A stretch of 64,000 nt of DNA from NCBI GenBank assembly GCA_028554755.1, contig JAPTOF010000010.1:4252001-4316000 (forward strand), read 5' to 3'. The notes beneath the pieces are model-generated. The model was given only the letters and a program-made list of their open reading frames with translations. It was not told where the DNA came from and searched no databases. The stretch is from Cordia subcordata (lineage: Eukaryota > Streptophyta > Magnoliopsida > Boraginales > Cordiaceae). Shown one piece after another: positions 45,869-55,615 of the stretch. The number at the start of each line of letters is the position of its first letter. The stretch's first letter is position 1. Both the position numbers and the translations under genes were made by a program.

Positions 45869-47713
45869 TCAAGAATCAAAAGAAGCTCTGAATTGCATCT
45901 GCCACTCCATACAGTCTTCAAAGTCAAAACTGCTTGCACAGTCCAACAGAGCATTTTGCTGCTGCTCATATCGACATATATAGTTTAACCCTACTAGCAG
46001 TTCACAGATGGCAGCCTCTGTCTTCACCCGGTCAGCAAAATACAATGTCTGGAGCAGAAGAACGTTCGTTCTCTTAACAATTTGATGCTGCTCAAAGTTA
46101 TGTTCACTTTGCCACCTGATCATGTTATGGGCAAGCGGGCCAAACCACTTTAGTATCTCATCTAGCTTCTCTTTCCAATCATGGGCCAAAGGTGCATCAT
46201 AAATTGCCAAACTTTTCATGTAAGACTTCAAGTTAGTCTTCAAGGTTTTCCTCAAGCTTGTTGGCAGCATCTGATATAGATCATCTCTAGCTTCCTCACC
46301 AACCAGATGTGGGTAGCGAAGCAGCTTCTCTATGATAATAATAACATTGGCATAATGTAATGCTAGAGCAGACCCCCCAACAGTGCTAGCGGGAGCATAC
46401 AGCATAATCCTACTTCTGGGGCCTAATCTTGTGCCATTTGTAGAACCACCCTTAAGCCGCCTAGGATCTCCACTAAAAGCAATTCCATTTACGGACTGAC
46501 TAAAGCAACTTGAAACATCATGTTGCTCTGTCTTCAAACCACTTGCAATACTACAACAACTTGAAATTTGACTGCTCTGATCATTGTAGCCAACTTCTTC
46601 ATTGTCATCAACTTTCGACGCAGAGCTACTCAAACTTAGACATTCCATGAACAGCCTCCCCGGCCCTATTCCACAAGCGAAATTAAAATCTTCTGGACCA
46701 AACAAGCCTCCTTCACTCCTCTGAAGTCCACCCCGAGGCCTAATACTCATGTTCCCTTTTACTGACACGCTTCTCCTAATGGGCCCTGAATGGTATTGAC
46801 TGTTACTCTTGCTCAGCACGGGATTCGTTGAATCAACGGATGCCTGAGACCTGATCTCTCGATCAATTTGACCGGACTTTTGCCCAAATTGTTGCTTGGC
46901 ATTATCCAAAATCCCGCTAGAGCCAATCTGAATCCCAGAAACAGAAACACTCGAGAAATCGTTCCTCAACCTTGTATCCCCAAACACCACACGGATCCGT
47001 GCATAAATTGTGCACACAGTCCTTACCAACAACTCCACAACCTTATCATAGGTCTGGTTCCACAGCGAAATATCCTTCAAATGTCTCACATCTTGTTTCT
47101 GCCACACCACTTTCTGCTCAAAGGCCTTTCTACTCTCCTCGTGCTGGTTCATCTGAAACTTCTTAGTGGCCACTTCCAACTCATTTAACACCTCCATTTC
47201 GCTATACAAACTCGTCGTTGAACAAACATACCTCTCCATTTTCCTCACCATTCCCTCCATATCCTTTACCAAAAAACCCAATTCTTTCACATCTATCACC
47301 CCTGAAACAATATCCCCATACACATGCTCAAACCCCTGTAGTGCAGGCACTGTACATTTATTGCCTAATCTAGACACGACACTAGCAACCCTATTCAAAT
47401 CATCTAGTTTCTCCACAAGGGCAAGCTCTAAAAGCTGCCTTTCATCATCACACACAAGGTTCTTTATCCCTACACACTTCAAGATCTCATTTTTAAGCTT
47501 TGAAACTTCACTATCAGTCAAAGATTTATGTAAATGAATAACCTTGGACATAACATTAGCTACTTCAAATGAAAGTATACCAATTACATGCTTTTCCTGA
47601 TGGCCTTTTTGGCCTTGTTTTTTCAAATTCTTTGAATTTTCCAAAAGTAAAGCACTCTTGAAATTGCTACTTACTTGATTCCCCATTTTCAATATCCAAG
47701 GCTCAGCCACCAT
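45869..47713 (-). CDS. DUF3475/DUF668 plant protein
   Basis: Intronless, 614 residues. An N-terminal DUF3475 region (about residues 42-100: IGILSFEVANVMSKVIHLHK, then ELALVEKLDDLNRVASVVSRLG) and a C-terminal DUF668 region (about 446-535: STVGGSALALHYANVIIIIEKLL, PTSLRKTLKTNLKSYMK, LDEILKWFGPLAHNMIRWQSE). The serine-rich middle (about 240-430) is likely disordered. This architecture is that of a plant-specific family that includes the PSK SIMULATOR (PSI) proteins, linked to growth downstream of phytosulfokine; the MVAEPWILK start fits the branch that lacks the PSI1 N-terminus. The first ATG (47713) has a strong context (A at -3, G at +4). A second in-frame ATG at 47686 opens MGNQVSS, a myristoylation-like motif. 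Molecular function of the domains is not established. Confidence 0.9.
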   Translation of the reverse strand: MVAEPWILKMGNQVSSNFKSALLLENSKNLKKQGQKGHQEKHVIGILSFEVANVMSKVIHLHKSLTDSEVSKLKNEILKCVGIKNLVCDDERQLLELALVEKLDDLNRVASVVSRLGNKCTVPALQGFEHVYGDIVSGVIDVKELGFLVKDMEGMVRKMERYVCSTTSLYSEMEVLNELEVATKKFQMNQHEESRKAFEQKVVWQKQDVRHLKDISLWNQTYDKVVELLVRTVCTIYARIRVVFGDTRLRNDFSSVSVSGIQIGSSGILDNAKQQFGQKSGQIDREIRSQASVDSTNPVLSKSNSQYHSGPIRRSVSVKGNMSIRPRGGLQRSEGGLFGPEDFNFACGIGPGRLFMECLSLSSSASKVDDNEEVGYNDQSSQISSCCSIASGLKTEQHDVSSCFSQSVNGIAFSGDPRRLKGGSTNGTRLGPRSRIMLYAPASTVGGSALALHYANVIIIIEKLLRYPHLVGEEARDDLYQMLPTSLRKTLKTNLKSYMKSLAIYDAPLAHDWKEKLDEILKWFGPLAHNMIRWQSEHNFEQHQIVKRTNVLLLQTLYFADRVKTEAAICELLVGLNYICRYEQQQNALLDCASSFDFEDCMEWQMQFRASFDS

Positions 47714-48070
47714 CTTCTCTGCTTACTCTGGTGTGGAAACAAGATAAAAGTCTCAAGCTTTAGGTAGATCTGGTTAAAGGGTTAGTTTAAAGGTTGCAAC
47801 TTGTGAAAATGGAAGCACCAAATTATGAGTTTCTTTAGTAAGTTGAGAAGGGTCATTGATTTTGTGCTTAGAAAAGGGGACACAATGCAGAGAAGTGCGA
47901 AACGCGCATGGTGTCAAAGAGGGTCTGGCTTTGAGTGGTTTCTATGCAGGCCTGGTGAAAGAGTTGTGGAAAGGGGTAATTGATTGCTGAAAACAGAGAA
48001 GATTATGTGTGTTAAAGAATGGAGGGAAAAGGAGTTGGAGAATTGATTGTTATGAAGATGGACCTTTTTA
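47714..48070 (-). promoter_or_regulatory. Leader/promoter region of the DUF668 gene
   Basis: Upstream of the minus-strand ATG. No certain TATA box or transcription start is chosen. Followed by a (GT)n tract (48071-48098), which in gene orientation lies about 360-385 bases upstream of the ATG. Confidence 0.4.
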
Positions 48071-48098
48071 TGTGTTTGTGTGTGTGTGTGTGTGTGTT
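48071..48098. repeat. (TG)n microsatellite
   Basis: About a dozen TG units with one interruption, read directly. Confidence 0.85.
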
Positions 48099-50924
48099 TG
48101 ATTTGAAGTAATGATGTTTATCAAAAGGCAAAAAGAGGTTAGAGTTTGAAAGTGGCCAAAGTGGTTCTGGAGAGCATTGTGTCAGAGAAGACTTTCTTTT
48201 TGTCCTTATTTTATCTATTTTTTCAAATTCTATTTTTGTTCTTGGATGAGATAAAAGCTTTTGACTTGTTGCATCACCAAATTGGACCTTATTGATTTTT
48301 GGTAGTGTTTGGTACCCTGATCTTTCAGTGTTTTTCTTCATGTTTTCCATCAATTTGAATTGAAAAGTCTTGTTTATTTTCGTTTGAAACAATTTTTAAG
48401 TGTCAGGGCTGAATATATAAGCTGAGTGTTTTTCACCAATTTATCCAAATTTATTGAAGGGGTAAAACATCCAAGAGATAACAAAAATGTCATTAAACAA
48501 CTTGTTGAATCGGTTTAAATTCAACTAGAAAAACGAAAAAACAAAAAATTAAAACTGAAAAATCCACAAGCAGTCATAAGTAGCAGAAATATCTTTTTAA
48601 AGAGGGTCAACTACTACATGGACAACAAAATTTAAATCAGACTATTATTTGTTTCTTGGTCAATAAATCAGCTATCCGGACACGCATTAATGAACACAAG
48701 GAGAAGGAAACTATATAGGGGAACTTCTGATCTCTTCTTTATGGTTGAGGAACTGGCCAGTTTGAATAGCACAACTGCAATAATTGATTGAGGCAAAAAG
48801 TAAAGGGAAAAAGAAAAAGAAGTAATTTGTAGAATGACTATCAAGTTATTGGTTGAATTGGTATCAATATAACTTCGTCTTTACAAAGAGAAAAATACAA
48901 GTTTGAACTCACTTATTAGGAAGGATTTTTCTTTCATCACTCGTGACCCAATAAGTATTAGTTTCAAGTTTAACATTACTTGACATACTTTAATTCAAAA
49001 CAAAGAATTTACTAAATATAAATGATGTTGATACCCTATCTTTCACCAGAAAATTAAAAAGATAAACAAAAAGATTTGTTGAAAGGGCATAATATCTGAT
49101 TTTGCATGCATCACCATTTTACCATCAACAATCAACAAGCTGACTTGTTTTTATATGTAAATCATGCCTTTTTCCAAATGATCAATTATAACGTGGATTC
49201 CTTAACCGTAAAATATTGAAATAAGCATTTGAACTTAAGATTGTATGTCAATGTTCGATTCCATATAAAATGTAGAAGATTCCCTTTAAAATGTTAAATA
49301 TGATAAATACATGTTTTTTTTATATGATTTGTCTAATTAATTAATTTAAAAAGTATAAAGAGTAATACAATGAGTTTTAAAATACAAAAATAACTAATTA
49401 ATTAAACAAAGAACAAAAAATAATGTGCATCTTATTCTTACAAACAATAAGACTATAGATTGGATGTGTTTATGTGTTGTTTAATTATGAGGACAGGACA
49501 ATTTACATGTGTAAAATTGACAAAACCATGGATGCTTTTGTCAAAAAAGGAGATTATATAGTGGGAGTTGTTAGATTTGATCTCACAAGGACAAAACTTT
49601 CCTATGTTCAGTTAATTGATGATCCCAAGAGAAGCAAAGAGCGACAAAAAAGAAAGAATCAATCCAGACACCGAAGCTCATGGCCTTATTTTTGGATAAT
49701 TCGATTTGGGTAAACTTAATTAAGGAAAATATCACATTATAACCGAACTGAATCAAATTAAAATTTTAATAAATAAATAATTAAATTTATAAAAATCATT
49801 AATTGGAATCAAGTCAAATTATATTACGAAAAAAATAAATAGGCGATAGCTTCACTACAAAATAACTAAAAATAAGCGACAATTTTATTATAGAGGGAGG
49901 GATTTTGGGTAATACATAGATATGTTTTTACAAGAAATAATTAATAAATATACTCTTAGCTTGATTGGTAGAAAGTGTGATTATAGAGTATTACAATAAA
50001 GAATGTTCAAAGTTCAAATCGTAAATAAAACATGATGTAGTCCCCATATCGGCAGCGATTTTTTGTAGTGAATTAGTTTGATAACTGAAAGATTTTTAGT
50101 TTGATTTTTATTAATAGCTGAGATAACTTTGTATGCAAAAGCACACGTAACATTCCAATATTGACCATATTCCTGAAAATTTTTAAATAACCAAATAACC
50201 GAATTTTAATCCGTGAGCAGCAAACTGTATGGAGAAAGTATCTATATTATCAAGACGATGTCATCTTGATAATATTTCAATTAATAACCAAAACTGAAAT
50301 CAAAACTAAAGTAGCTGTTTTTTCCTTTCGAAATTTTGTTCAAACAAATTTAAATTCAACATAACATATAATGTTAGGTGACATCCAATTAAACATCAAA
50401 CTTAAAACTAGCATCATCATTCCGTCTACCATATAGCAGATGGCAGTGGCATCTATTATTTGACCAACACAGAATAAAGGATTTATATTAATTAAATATG
50501 AGTTGATATTATAGGCTTGAGGTGGATATGTATACATTTACTTGCCCTATATGATTTGAATCTAGATAAGCATTATTAATGCTTAGAAAAGCTATACAAT
50601 GAGGTATACTTGATTTCCATTATGACTTAATGAGGATGGACATGTACCATTAGTTTTGGTGAGAAGTCATAGCAAATATGGGCGTAATGGTTTTAGAGAT
50701 ACAATAATTTGACTGATCCTAAATAATTGGATGCTCTATGATGTCATATATTTAAATTCCTCTTTCTAGATGCTAATCTACATAGTCAAAGACTTTTGAT
50801 GCATATTCTCTGCCGGATAAATTAATTAGGATAAACACAACGTTAACAAAACAATTTAAATTTTCTTTTTTTCTTCTTTTTTACCCTCACCTTACCCAAC
50901 TCTCCATCACCATAAGATTTATGC
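48099..50924. other. Intergenic with possible SINE-like traces
   Basis: Two segments carry tRNA-promoter-like box pairs about 45-50 bases apart: 48850-48920 (TTGAATTGGTATC and AGTTTGAACTC) and 49955-50020 (AGCTTGATTGGTAG and AGTTCAAATCG). They could be old SINEs but the match is weak. The 79-residue frame at 49474-49713 (+) has no recognised domain. No gene supported. Confidence 0.35.
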
Positions 50925-51153
50925 ATTGAAATGAAGGTATATCTTATAAGATTTAAGAAATCTTATCATGTATCCTATGAAAATTCAAAATAAAATCATA
51001 CTTTTTATCTTATAAGAAATAAGCAATACTTCCTATCTTATTTTTTACAACTATAGAATACATAGTATATGTTATAAGATATATTAAATCTTATAAGATA
51101 TCTCTAAATTTTAATAGAATAAATATCTTAAAATAAGATCATTCTAAACACAC
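50925..51153. repeat. Dispersed AT-rich MITE-like repeat, copy 2
   Basis: Right end ATCATTCTAAACACAC is the reverse complement of the left end of the repeat at 15295. The interior shares AAATCATACT.TTTATCTTATAAG with it. Repeated TCTTATAAGAT palindromes. Non-coding. Confidence 0.4.
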
Positions 51154-52049
51154 TATTAAACCGAAGACCTCACTTTGGTGAAGTAGTTTTAATTAATCAT
51201 ACTTGAACTACTTCCTCATTCCAAAAGAAAAACAATTTGAAATTTGAAATTGATGTGTATTCACTGCCGAATACTCTAATTAGGACAAACACAACATTAA
51301 CAAAACCGTTTGAAATTTGAAATTTAAGATACACCTAGAGCTTAATAATTATCGATCTCCTAAACCAACAAAGCTACTCCATGAAGTTATGCTATGTTCC
51401 TTTAAGGAGCTAGGGTCATCAACTTCCATCTGTATCATTTACTCAGGATGCTTTCACAAGGATCTAATAACAATATTCAACTAAAAAGCACATGAAAGGG
51501 GTAGGTTGATTTAAGTGACATTGATCAGCAGCCATGCATTACTGTTCCATTAAACCATGCAGCCTTAATTAGTTCCCATGTTAAACAACTGTTTTTGTCC
51601 ATTTTAGGACAAAAAAAAAAAAAACTATGCACATATCATTTGATTAGGCCACCAAAAGAATAATCACTCAGTTAGTGGAGAATTCAAGCATCAGACAATG
51701 AAAGAAGCTGAGTGTTTTCTTTTTCTCTTTTTTTTCCCTCCATGTGCTTATAAGTTTGTGTTTGGAATCATCTTTCACAGGAGAATAAAAACAAGGCTGT
51801 TGAACTTGCCCCCACAAGTGCATGGCTGTGACTCCTTTTTTTACTTAACGAAATCACTTATAAGCAAGTGTCACTGTCATGGAGAAGAAGCTGCTTTTCT
51901 TTCTCAGGTCATATTGTTTTAGGTATATGTCTTTTGACAAGCTGTAGCCTTGGATTCACACCAAGACTATCAATTTATTAACAACTGTAACACAATCAAT
52001 TAGGGTTATGTTTTTTAATTCTAGTAGGAAAAATTGACCACTCCCTTTT

Positions 52050-52053
<4 letters not shown>
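51154..52053. other. Intergenic, no gene seen
   Basis: A phrase, AGGACAAACACAACATTAACAA, seen at about 51280, also occurs in slightly altered form at 50829, so a further small repeat may be present. No gene supported. Confidence 0.45.
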
Positions 52054-52103
<50 letters not shown>

Positions 52104-52112
52104 CCCCCCCCC
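52054..52112. repeat. (CT)n microsatellite with a C run
   Basis: About 23 CT units followed by 12-13 Cs. Open frames on either strand across it are translated repeats. Confidence 0.95.
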
Positions 52113-52420
52113 TCTTTTGGTTTACGTTTGGATATTGTGTTGCATTTACTATAATGTCCTCTCTGTGTTTCATAAACCAAAATAAATATCAGTTATATAG
52201 TTACCCTTTCTTTTAATTTGTCATGTCACATATTGTGCTATTAACCGAGATAATATATCATTTATAAATTGGTGTAATGATAGGTTTAAGATAATAAGTT
52301 GAATTTACTATATCGAAGTTCAAAATGGGTATTTTTTAAAGTTGAAGGCAATCTCAGCCTCGCTTTACTAGTACAAATTTATGAGTTTGTGAGAGAAATC
52401 TTTTTTATTGTGACTTGTAA

Positions 52421-52421
<1 letters not shown>

Positions 52422-52459
<38 letters not shown>
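52422..52459. repeat. (AT)n microsatellite
   Basis: About 18 AT units, read directly. Confidence 0.95.
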
Positions 52460-52461
<2 letters not shown>

Positions 52462-54549
52462 GTATGGATGGAAAGAAAAGTAAGGCACGCTGAAAATGAG
52501 AGAAAGTAAAAACAGACAAACATGAGTAACTTTCTTTTATCAAAGACCAAGTTGATCATGTTGGACCACAATTGGCAATAGCAATTATGGAGAAAAGCAT
52601 GGTAACTAAGAAATGTCTATTTCTTCTGCAATACGAAATGCTAACTGCACAAGTGTATACGAAAGCTACGATTATTGGACATCACTTATTTTTTCTTCAT
52701 TTATTTACCATTTTCAAGATATTGACTTAATTGGTATACTAACATAACAATTTTTTAAAATTTTTTTCTTCTTTTGATATTCCAACTAGATATATAAAAA
52801 AAAATAACAGGTAATAAACGGGTGATAAAAAAAAATGAACAGCATCTAGCATTTACAAACGCATGGAGCAATATTTCGTACAATATTTATCGTCACGCCT
52901 CACCTAATTAATTAGGAATTGACCTACACCAACTATTAGTTGCAGTCAAATACCATGTTATTGCTAGCTCAGCGTTTGGCCAATTCTGTTAAGTCTCATA
53001 TTTGTAGACGCTAGCGGGAAGTACTTTCGTAAAGAAAGTGTCTAAAACAACTTGAATTGGCAAATACAAGATTGATAATTTTCATGCAATCTTTGATTCT
53101 TGTTGAATTTTGGTGATGTTTCTCAAAAGGTTCTTTTCCTTTTTTCACAAGGAGTTGTCATTTCGTTTCATGTATGTATATCGTGTGAACAAGATGCTTA
53201 ATAAAGAAAATGACTGTAACATTTCACGTCGTCACATCAATAATATGTATGTCATTAAACATGGCCTTGGGCCTATGCGTGCAATGTATAAAGCTTCGAA
53301 GAAGAATAAGACAGAGATAATCAACGGACCTAATCTATCATGTACAACAGGATAAGATCAGTATCAATCACAAGGTTTTTTTTGGTTCGGCAAATAATAA
53401 TCTTCAGTAATAAAAATTCAAAAGCTTTACAAAAGTGACCTCATCATCTAATCAAGAAGTTATCCTCCAAGTGGCAATGAAAACAAATAGTAGTTTAATT
53501 TTTCGTCTTCTTGAAACCCCTCTCATGCTCTATTTTTGTTTTGCAGAATATTTTCAAACATATGTTATGATCTTCAAAAATTTTCCAAACAATATGAGAA
53601 AGTAACCACGAGGTTTCTAACATAGCTTTAATTTTCATTCGATTCGTTTGCATTTGAACAATCCTCGATTATTGTAATAAAAGGATTCCGGACAAGATTT
53701 TAAACCAAAAGCTGGATTGTTTTATATTTATTTGCACAACACAAAAGGACAAGAAAACATCAATGTCTATTTATGCGTTTTTTTTTTTTTTTCCTTTCAA
53801 GATCAATTGATATGCCTCTCACCTTTAGTATGAGTAGGTCCAGGGATCAATTTCTGTTAGATGCATGTTGTAATTGGCCTTTGGTCTCTGTTGAAGTGAA
53901 AAAGTACATGAAACAAAAAATTTGCTTAATCTTCTATACCATGTCATATATAATTATTTTTTTATAACAAAATTAGTTGCCAAAATCTGACCTAGGTTTA
54001 GTCTGTATCCCAAGAAAAGTGAATTATTTTCAGGATAACCCGAGCCTATGTAATAATGAATCAAAATTAAGGGACCCTAATTAATTAGATATAGATGCTT
54101 CCTTTCAACTCCATTAATTATCTCTAGTCTTTTCTACTCACACCTCCACCATCAACGGCCTCGCAATAAATGAATCTTGGGGCTCCGGAATTAGGATCCT
54201 TATTATGAATTCGAGGGTCTGCAAAAAGTTATTTTACTTTACGTATTTTCCTCCATCTTAATAATCATATATTGACTGTATCAAGCAAAAACATAAAATT
54301 TTTCTATTACTTATTTCAAGAATTTGGGTTCACATTTCCAAAATCTTATCATCCCACTGCATGATTTTCTATATGATTCTTCTTACACATCAAATTTGTG
54401 CTATCTTATGAGCTCATTTGCAGCTTGCCAACCTCCAGTTTTAGGCTAACAGCCTGTTTGGCTAAGTTTATTTGAGGCGTATAAGTTGCAAATAATAAAA
54501 AGTATGTAAAAGGGTATTTTTCTCTAAGAGCTTGTAAGCTATGAAATAA
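52460..54549. other. Intergenic, no gene seen
   Basis: Frames at 53110-53355 and 53773-53967 have no recognised domain and start in AT-rich or poly-T sequence. No RNA gene found. Confidence 0.5.
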
Positions 54550-54775
54550 GGGCCTATTTGGATTGACTTTTTTCAGGAAAAAATACTTTTTTTCCTAGAA
54601 AAATTATATTAAATTTGCAATAACTATTTGATTTGGCTTCCAAAAAAGCTGAAACTCTGAAAAAAGTTCAAATATAGCTTTTTTAGAAGCCACAATTTTC
54701 AACTTCTAAAAAAAACTATTTTTCAAAAACTGTTAAAGAAAAGCGTTTTTTTAAAAAGTCAATCCAAACGGGTCC
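54550..54775. mobile_element. Tourist-like MITE, copy E
   Basis: The best-preserved copy: 226 bp, left end GGGCCTATTTGGATTGACT, right end AGTCAATCCAAACGGGTCC, with a perfect TAA target duplication (54547-54549 and 54776-54778). The internal block AAATTTGCAATAACTATTTG is shared with copies A and F. Confidence 0.8.
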
Positions 54776-54962
54776 TAAGTAGAGCCAAATGGGTTCTAAA
54801 TTTGTGCCAATTAGGAGGTGGGCTTTTCTAATGGTCTGTGACTATATTTATTACAGTAGCATACCAAGAGGCAGGAGGATCATGATCTTTGTAAGGTGAA
54901 TTCCAGGCTTCTTAGCCCACTGACTGGAACAAGATAACACTAGCCCAAAAAACAGGGACAAA

Positions 54963-55187
54963 AGACTTGTTTGGATTGACTTTTTTTTTCAGAAAAAAAT
55001 ATTTTTTTTTTTTGAAAAAGTTACATTAAATTTGCAATAACTATTTGATTTGGCTTCTAAAAAAGTTGAAACTCTAAAAAAAACTCAACTATTTTTAGAA
55101 GCTAGAATTTTCAGTTTCTCCAAAAAAGCTGTTTTTCAAAAGCTATTAAAAAAAACGCTTTTGAAAAAAGCCAATCCAAATGAGCCC
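54963..55187. mobile_element. Tourist-like MITE, copy F
   Basis: Same family as 54550-54775 and in the same orientation, 187 bases to the right. Ends GACTTGTTTGGATTGAC and GCCAATCCAAATGAGCCC. Terminal bases are eroded and no duplication is clear. The short frame that runs across it (55050-55253) is not a gene. Confidence 0.7.
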
Positions 55188-55234
55188 AAAGTCAAAAACA
55201 GACTATATACGAGCATTACTCCTCTATATAGAAA

Positions 55235-55490
55235 AACTATTACACGTAAATGAATATTTATCATATAACGAGAGATTTGATATCCGAATATAAATTTTTA
55301 ACATACAAAAAAGTAAAATAAAAACATTACTCACGATATGTAACTTCGATCCCTTCGCTGTTATCTATCTAAAAAAATTATTGCACGTAAATGAATATTT
55401 ATCATATAACGAGAGATTTGATATCTGAATATAAATTTTTAACATACAAAAAGTAAAATAAAAAGATTACTCACGATATGTACCTTCGAT
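55235..55490. repeat. Tandem duplication, about 141 bp period
   Basis: The unit with CACGTAAATGAATATTTATC and ACGAGAGATTTGATATC is repeated head to tail (period 141, second copy from about 55376), nearly identical. Ends about 55 bases before the tRNA-Gln gene's 3' end. Confidence 0.9.
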
Positions 55491-55543
55491 TTTTTAGCCT
55501 CCTCGGTACAAGTACAAAATCATTTCAAATTGTTTAAAATATG

Positions 55544-55615
55544 AGGTCCTACCGGGAGTCGAACCCAGGTCGCTGGATTCAAAGTCCAGAGTGCTAACCA
55601 CTACACCATAGAACC
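55544..55615 (-). tRNA. tRNA-Gln (TTG)
   Basis: 72 nt on the minus strand, no intron. The acceptor stem is GGTTCTA with TAGGACC, discriminator T. The D arm contains GTGTAGTGGTTAGCAC, the anticodon arm CTGGA-CTTTGAA-TCCAG presents TTG, and the T arm is CTGGGTTCGACTCCCGG. Matches the standard plant nuclear tRNA-Gln(UUG). Confidence 0.97.

Noticed and set aside
46868..47537. Plus-strand open frames of 64-123 codons inside the DUF668 gene
   Set aside because: Antisense shadows of a well-supported 614-residue gene; composition is the complement pattern (S/T/L-rich) with no domain.
49474..49713. 79-residue plus-strand frame (MLFNYEDRTIYMCK...)
   Set aside because: No family resemblance, no promoter context, and a stop-flanked AT-rich neighbourhood; not better than chance.
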